This document shows, in pieces, positions 60,702 to 64,000 of a DNA stretch of 64,000 bases. The notes below the pieces were generated by a model, which was not told the origin of the DNA, did no database searches, and was given only the letters and a program-made list of their open reading frames with translations. Each line of letters starts with the position of its first letter. Positions within the stretch are counted from its first letter, which is position 1. This stretch comes from Ascidia mentula (taxonomy: Eukaryota > Chordata > Ascidiacea > Phlebobranchia > Ascidiidae): the NCBI GenBank assembly GCA_947561715.1, contig OX387204.1:7383001-7447000 (forward strand). The letters run 5' to 3'. A program made the position numbers and the translations under genes.

Positions 60702-63700
60702 ATGAATGCAATACACAGTTGTTGGTTTTTGTTGTTAGTTAGCTTTCTCAGTTTTTCGGCAAGCTTGGTCTGCGACGAAAACATTCAAAAACGTCTCGAG
60801 ACCTCTGGGGTTTGCCGTGGAGGTTGGTAGTTTTGTTAACGTATTGGTATATTAGTTTTCTTACAAAAACATTTTTTTAACAGACAACTCAATACCGTGT
60901 AGAAACGTGTGCAGCGGTGAGGTGATCTCAGGACGAGCAAACTGTACCCGTGCAAGGCATTGCTGTTGGGTGGCCAACGAGTGTGTGGTAAAGCGTTTGG
61001 GTGCGTGATTACAATGTGGGTTATTGCTATAGCGTTGTTGAACCAGTATTTTTTTCCAGCAAGGCCTGTGGGTAAACCGATCTCGAACGAAGAAAAACAG
61101 AGAGCTTTACGGCCTGTTACAAGCGGCAGGAGCCTAGTTCTGGGTAAGCATTATTTGTAGTTCAAAGTAAAGACACAATGTTGAGTAGGCAATGGACAAA
61201 TTTGACCATGGCAAAAAATGTGCCTCTTTGCCTGAATTAGTTTATGTTTTTTAAGAGCAAGCGCTTCAGAATTTTTGTTTAACATTGCAGTTGCAGCGTC
61301 TTCGAAACTGCCACTGCCCTAATCCGAGAATCTAGGTTTTCAAAAATTACCTTCCATTTTGGCTATGCAACAAACATGTTTGCATTTGAAATATCCGTCA
61401 CATAGAAGTGCACATATCTGCCACATTTCAACTTGTTAATTGCCTGCCATACATTTTATACCGCACCGGGATTCGAACCCAAGTTCTCCTAATTTTTTTA
61501 CTAAGTACATGGGCCTAAGGCTTTGACGGATGTTGCGGCCAAACTTTTTTCCTTTTTTGCCTGCCATGTTTTTTGACCACTTTGGGGTTCGAACCCAGGA
61601 CATCCTGGTCACGTTTTCCTGGTATATTCCAATCCCCGCCCTGTTTAAAGAGCGTTTTGTTTAAACAGACAGCTCTCCGCCACCTTTGGGTTGTGCGACT
61701 TACCCCCAATCATGTGCAACCAGGCCTCCATCTCAAAATGACCTCCAACCACCGGTCAACATACCTTACTGCCAAAGGTTTGTCGGCACCACTTGTGTAC
61801 AATAAGCAATAACATTTACAATTCCAGTTCCAATGGTATTATATTGGCGAAATGTCGTTTTTCAAGTCTGCATTGTATTTCTTTTTTGGATTGTCAACTT
61901 TTTGTCGTATTTCATAAATATCAATACAGTGATCGAATGATCGTGATCTTTCAACATTAACTGTTTGGACTTAAACATTAACAGACAACGTTCTGGAATC
62001 TAGTTTGTAACGTGCGGTCAAAAGCAACGAAATTCGGAAAAATTAGATGAAATAAATTCGCTTTATCGGTGTCCACGTCTTTTTTGCATTTGCATTGTAG
62101 TCTTATTTTAAACTGTATAGTAGCTCATGGAACCCTACGTTCACGCCGAACCCACTTTCGGAATCGCTGATATATGAAATATTCATACAAACCGAAAGTG
62201 CAAGTTCAACCAGGAGCAACTGTGATTGTCAGAGTTTTTGTATGTTGTTGCAGAACACCGTGTTCCAGTACGGGCAACGATTTGCTGGATGGCGATTTAC
62301 GTTTGTGCACTACCCGCCCAGGCTGCTACTATGACTTTGAGCTTGCTTTTACTCGCGCCTCGGCGGGCCAAACATTGTTGCCCGGTGTTCCAGTGTGCTA
62401 TATGGCCATCAGGAACACAGCCTTCCATAAGCGTGCACAGGAGTATATAAGCCAGGTAAAATTGCAGATTCAGAGCTCGGCAACCTCTTTTATTTTAACA
62501 AAGTCTCAGCAACCTCCAAATAATTTTTAGTACGGTCCATGGTTTCCTCCATTAGCAAGCTGCATACTAGACGAATTTAGCCACGAGACGATGGCCAACG
62601 GTCCCGGATGTTATATGTTGAACGTCCTTGAATATTTTGGGAACAAGCCGAAGCAGGCTGGTTGGCCAGGTTAGCATATATCTAACTGGAATTCCTTGTA
62701 ATAAATATGGTATAACGTACGACAGTTTTTCTATAAATTTATACTGTTATATTTAGGCATTACTGAAACTGATTGCTACTTAATCGACGGATGCTGGCGC
62801 AAAAACAAGTGTGTCTACCCGATGGACACAGAAGTGATGACAACACCATCTTTTAACGACAACAAAACGGATATTCCGGAACTTTTTCTGCCCCACGGAC
62901 AGCCAAAATGCCAGGAGCTTAACGAGACGGCAAGCGGGGGCGAGTTTTTAGACCAATACCACCAATGCTTGGCTGCGGGTTGCGCTGCAGGCGTTCCTGT
63001 TTATCGCATACGTAAGGAGATCACTGCTACTGTTTTTTCGGAACTGCCGTTGCACCTACAGTATCATTACTTCGAACTAGTGCAGAACGGCAAAGTGGAA
63101 CCGTACAACTGGAGGAAAATTGTCAACGAGATTTTAGCGGACAACTTCACCTCCCAATTCTTCGGAGCCGTTTTTCCTTTAGGCACAAAGTTAAACATTC
63201 CTAAAGGCAGCACTATCAGGGTTGTTCCATTCGCATTCAACTTAACCGCCGCAAACGAAACTTCCAGCGACACAGAGTCGCCGGCCCAGACTTCAGGCCG
63301 CAGCTTCAGCCTGTTCCAAGCCGCCAGTGCCCCAAAGTACAGAGGAAACCCGTACTACCCAAGGTTTGGTGCCAACCTAAGTACGGTGGCCAGCGGAAGA
63401 TCTTTCTCTCCAGTAGGCGGGACGCAAAATTTGCCATCAGGAGTAAATTTGGCAGCAATCACTTCCACTCTTTCAAACACCGGTTTTGCAACATCTTCTC
63501 AGATTCTGAACTTTTTTAATAGTCCCCTGTTTCTCGGTACTCCAACCCCTGTTCTATTGCCCTGTCCTTTCACATCGGTAGTGTGGGCAAATTATCCACC
63601 ACTGAAGGGCAGTTTTGCTGGATGCTGCGAAAAGCCGCTTTGCTATATACCTAGAGCTGACCTTGCGCTTACAATAAGATCGGGTGTTGCCTCTTATCTG

Positions 63701-64000
63701 GCTGGATGGACGTCGTGGAGTGCGTGTTCGAAATCTTGTGGCGGTGGCCTCAGCATCAGAAACCGTCGGTGTGTGGGCGGGAAGTGTGGATCAACAGAGG
63801 AGTTGTCGCGCCCTTGTAACACAAACTCATGTACGGGCTGGGCGAACTGGCAAGAATGGGGCGAATGCGACAAGTCTTGTGGCTACGGCGGAGTGCAGAA
63901 GCGTGTGCGCGTGTGCTTCGCTGGACCTTCGGCCTGTAGTGGGACCGGTGAGGAGTCACGCGTCTGTAACAAAGGCCAATGTCCAATTTATTATTCTTGG
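60702..64000 (+). CDS. Secreted P-type (trefoil-like)/thrombospondin type 1 protein, paralogue C (partial)
   Basis: Seven exons, the last cut by the window end: 60702-60822, 60884-60994, 61060-61143, 61669-61777, 62254-62455, 62531-62669, 62757-64000. It repeats the family plan: signal peptide (SCWFLLLVSFLSFSASLVC), small Cys module (CTRARHCCWVANECV), P-type-like modules (CATYPQSC to PPVNIPYCQR; TTRPGCYYDFE), ITETDCYLIDGCWRKNKCVY, a long linker, GSFAGCC with LCYIPR, and at least two TSP1 repeats (WTSWSACSKSCGGG, WQEWGECDKSCGYG) from about residue 572. Phases and domain borders equal those of A and B. The donor at 60994 (GTTTGG) and the acceptor at 61668 are weak and were set by phase and alignment. 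The C-terminus lies outside the window. Confidence 0.85.
61437..61640 (-). mobile_element. Two tandem tRNA-derived SINE fragments
   Basis: On the minus strand two copies in a row each contain a B box (GGTTCGAATCC near 61475; GGTTCGAACCC near 61590). Each is followed by the shared word ATGGCAGGCA. A-box-like words precede them less clearly. They are about 110 bases apart and lie in intron 3 of paralogue C. Neither copy folds as an intact tRNA. Confidence 0.55.

Noticed and set aside
61437..61640. tRNA genes
   Set aside because: B boxes are good but no cloverleaf forms; the tandem copies share non-tRNA sequence, so SINE fragments are likelier.
1..64000. CRISPR arrays, bacterial operons or prophage
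   Set aside because: The DNA is eukaryotic with spliceosomal introns; no direct-repeat/spacer array is present.

Overview
The window is nuclear DNA from an intron-rich but compact animal genome, with short introns, ten gene models in 64 kb and AT-rich non-coding DNA. Single-copy genes are clearly metazoan (CWF19L1, SLAIN, KIF4, INF2, RPL9). Compact gene structure, secreted P-type (trefoil-like)/thrombospondin-1 proteins and the mix of small DNA transposons, SINE-like copies and hammerhead-ribozyme repeats fit an invertebrate deuterostome. An ascidian tunicate is my best guess, but that is inference. Exon models were built by hand from splice sites, reading phase and remembered family sequence. 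All complete models close in frame, though single boundaries may be off by a few bases. Layout, left to right: a secreted leucine-rich-repeat protein (minus, 101-3481); splicing factor CWF19L1 (minus, 13 exons); an intronless C2H2 zinc-finger gene (plus); microtubule plus-end protein SLAIN (plus, 11 exons); a claudin-like four-membrane-segment protein (minus, 4 exons); chromokinesin KIF4 (minus, 23 exons, 1217 aa); inverted formin INF2 (plus, 19 coding exons, with two alternative last exons in the same phase); ribosomal protein RPL9 (plus, 4 coding exons); and three paralogous secreted P-type/TSP1 genes (two minus, one plus, the last cut by the window end). Gene order looks like independent neighbours. 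SLAIN, KIF4 and INF2 all act on the cytoskeleton, but I see no operon-like link. The only true gene family is the P-type/TSP1 cluster at 50.8-64 kb, which shares exon phases and domain order and probably arose by local duplication. The most interesting non-coding signals are these. (1) A complete canonical hammerhead ribozyme at 56661-56713 (minus) lies in a 266-bp insertion flanked by an 18-bp direct repeat, inside an intron of a P-type/TSP1 gene. (2) Two fold-back elements at 28.2-28.8 kb and 30.0-30.1 kb, plus a copy at 14.1 kb, carry hammerhead-like cores of the small type reported with Penelope-like elements. (3) A previously unannotated C/D-box snoRNA candidate lies in the last intron of RPL9. 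(4) INF2 has two mutually exclusive, phase-compatible C-terminal exons. A decayed hAT-like transposon fills RPL9 intron 2, a hAT-type MITE with an 8-bp target repeat lies in KIF4 intron 8, and tRNA-derived SINE fragments lie near 49.1 kb and 61.4-61.6 kb.
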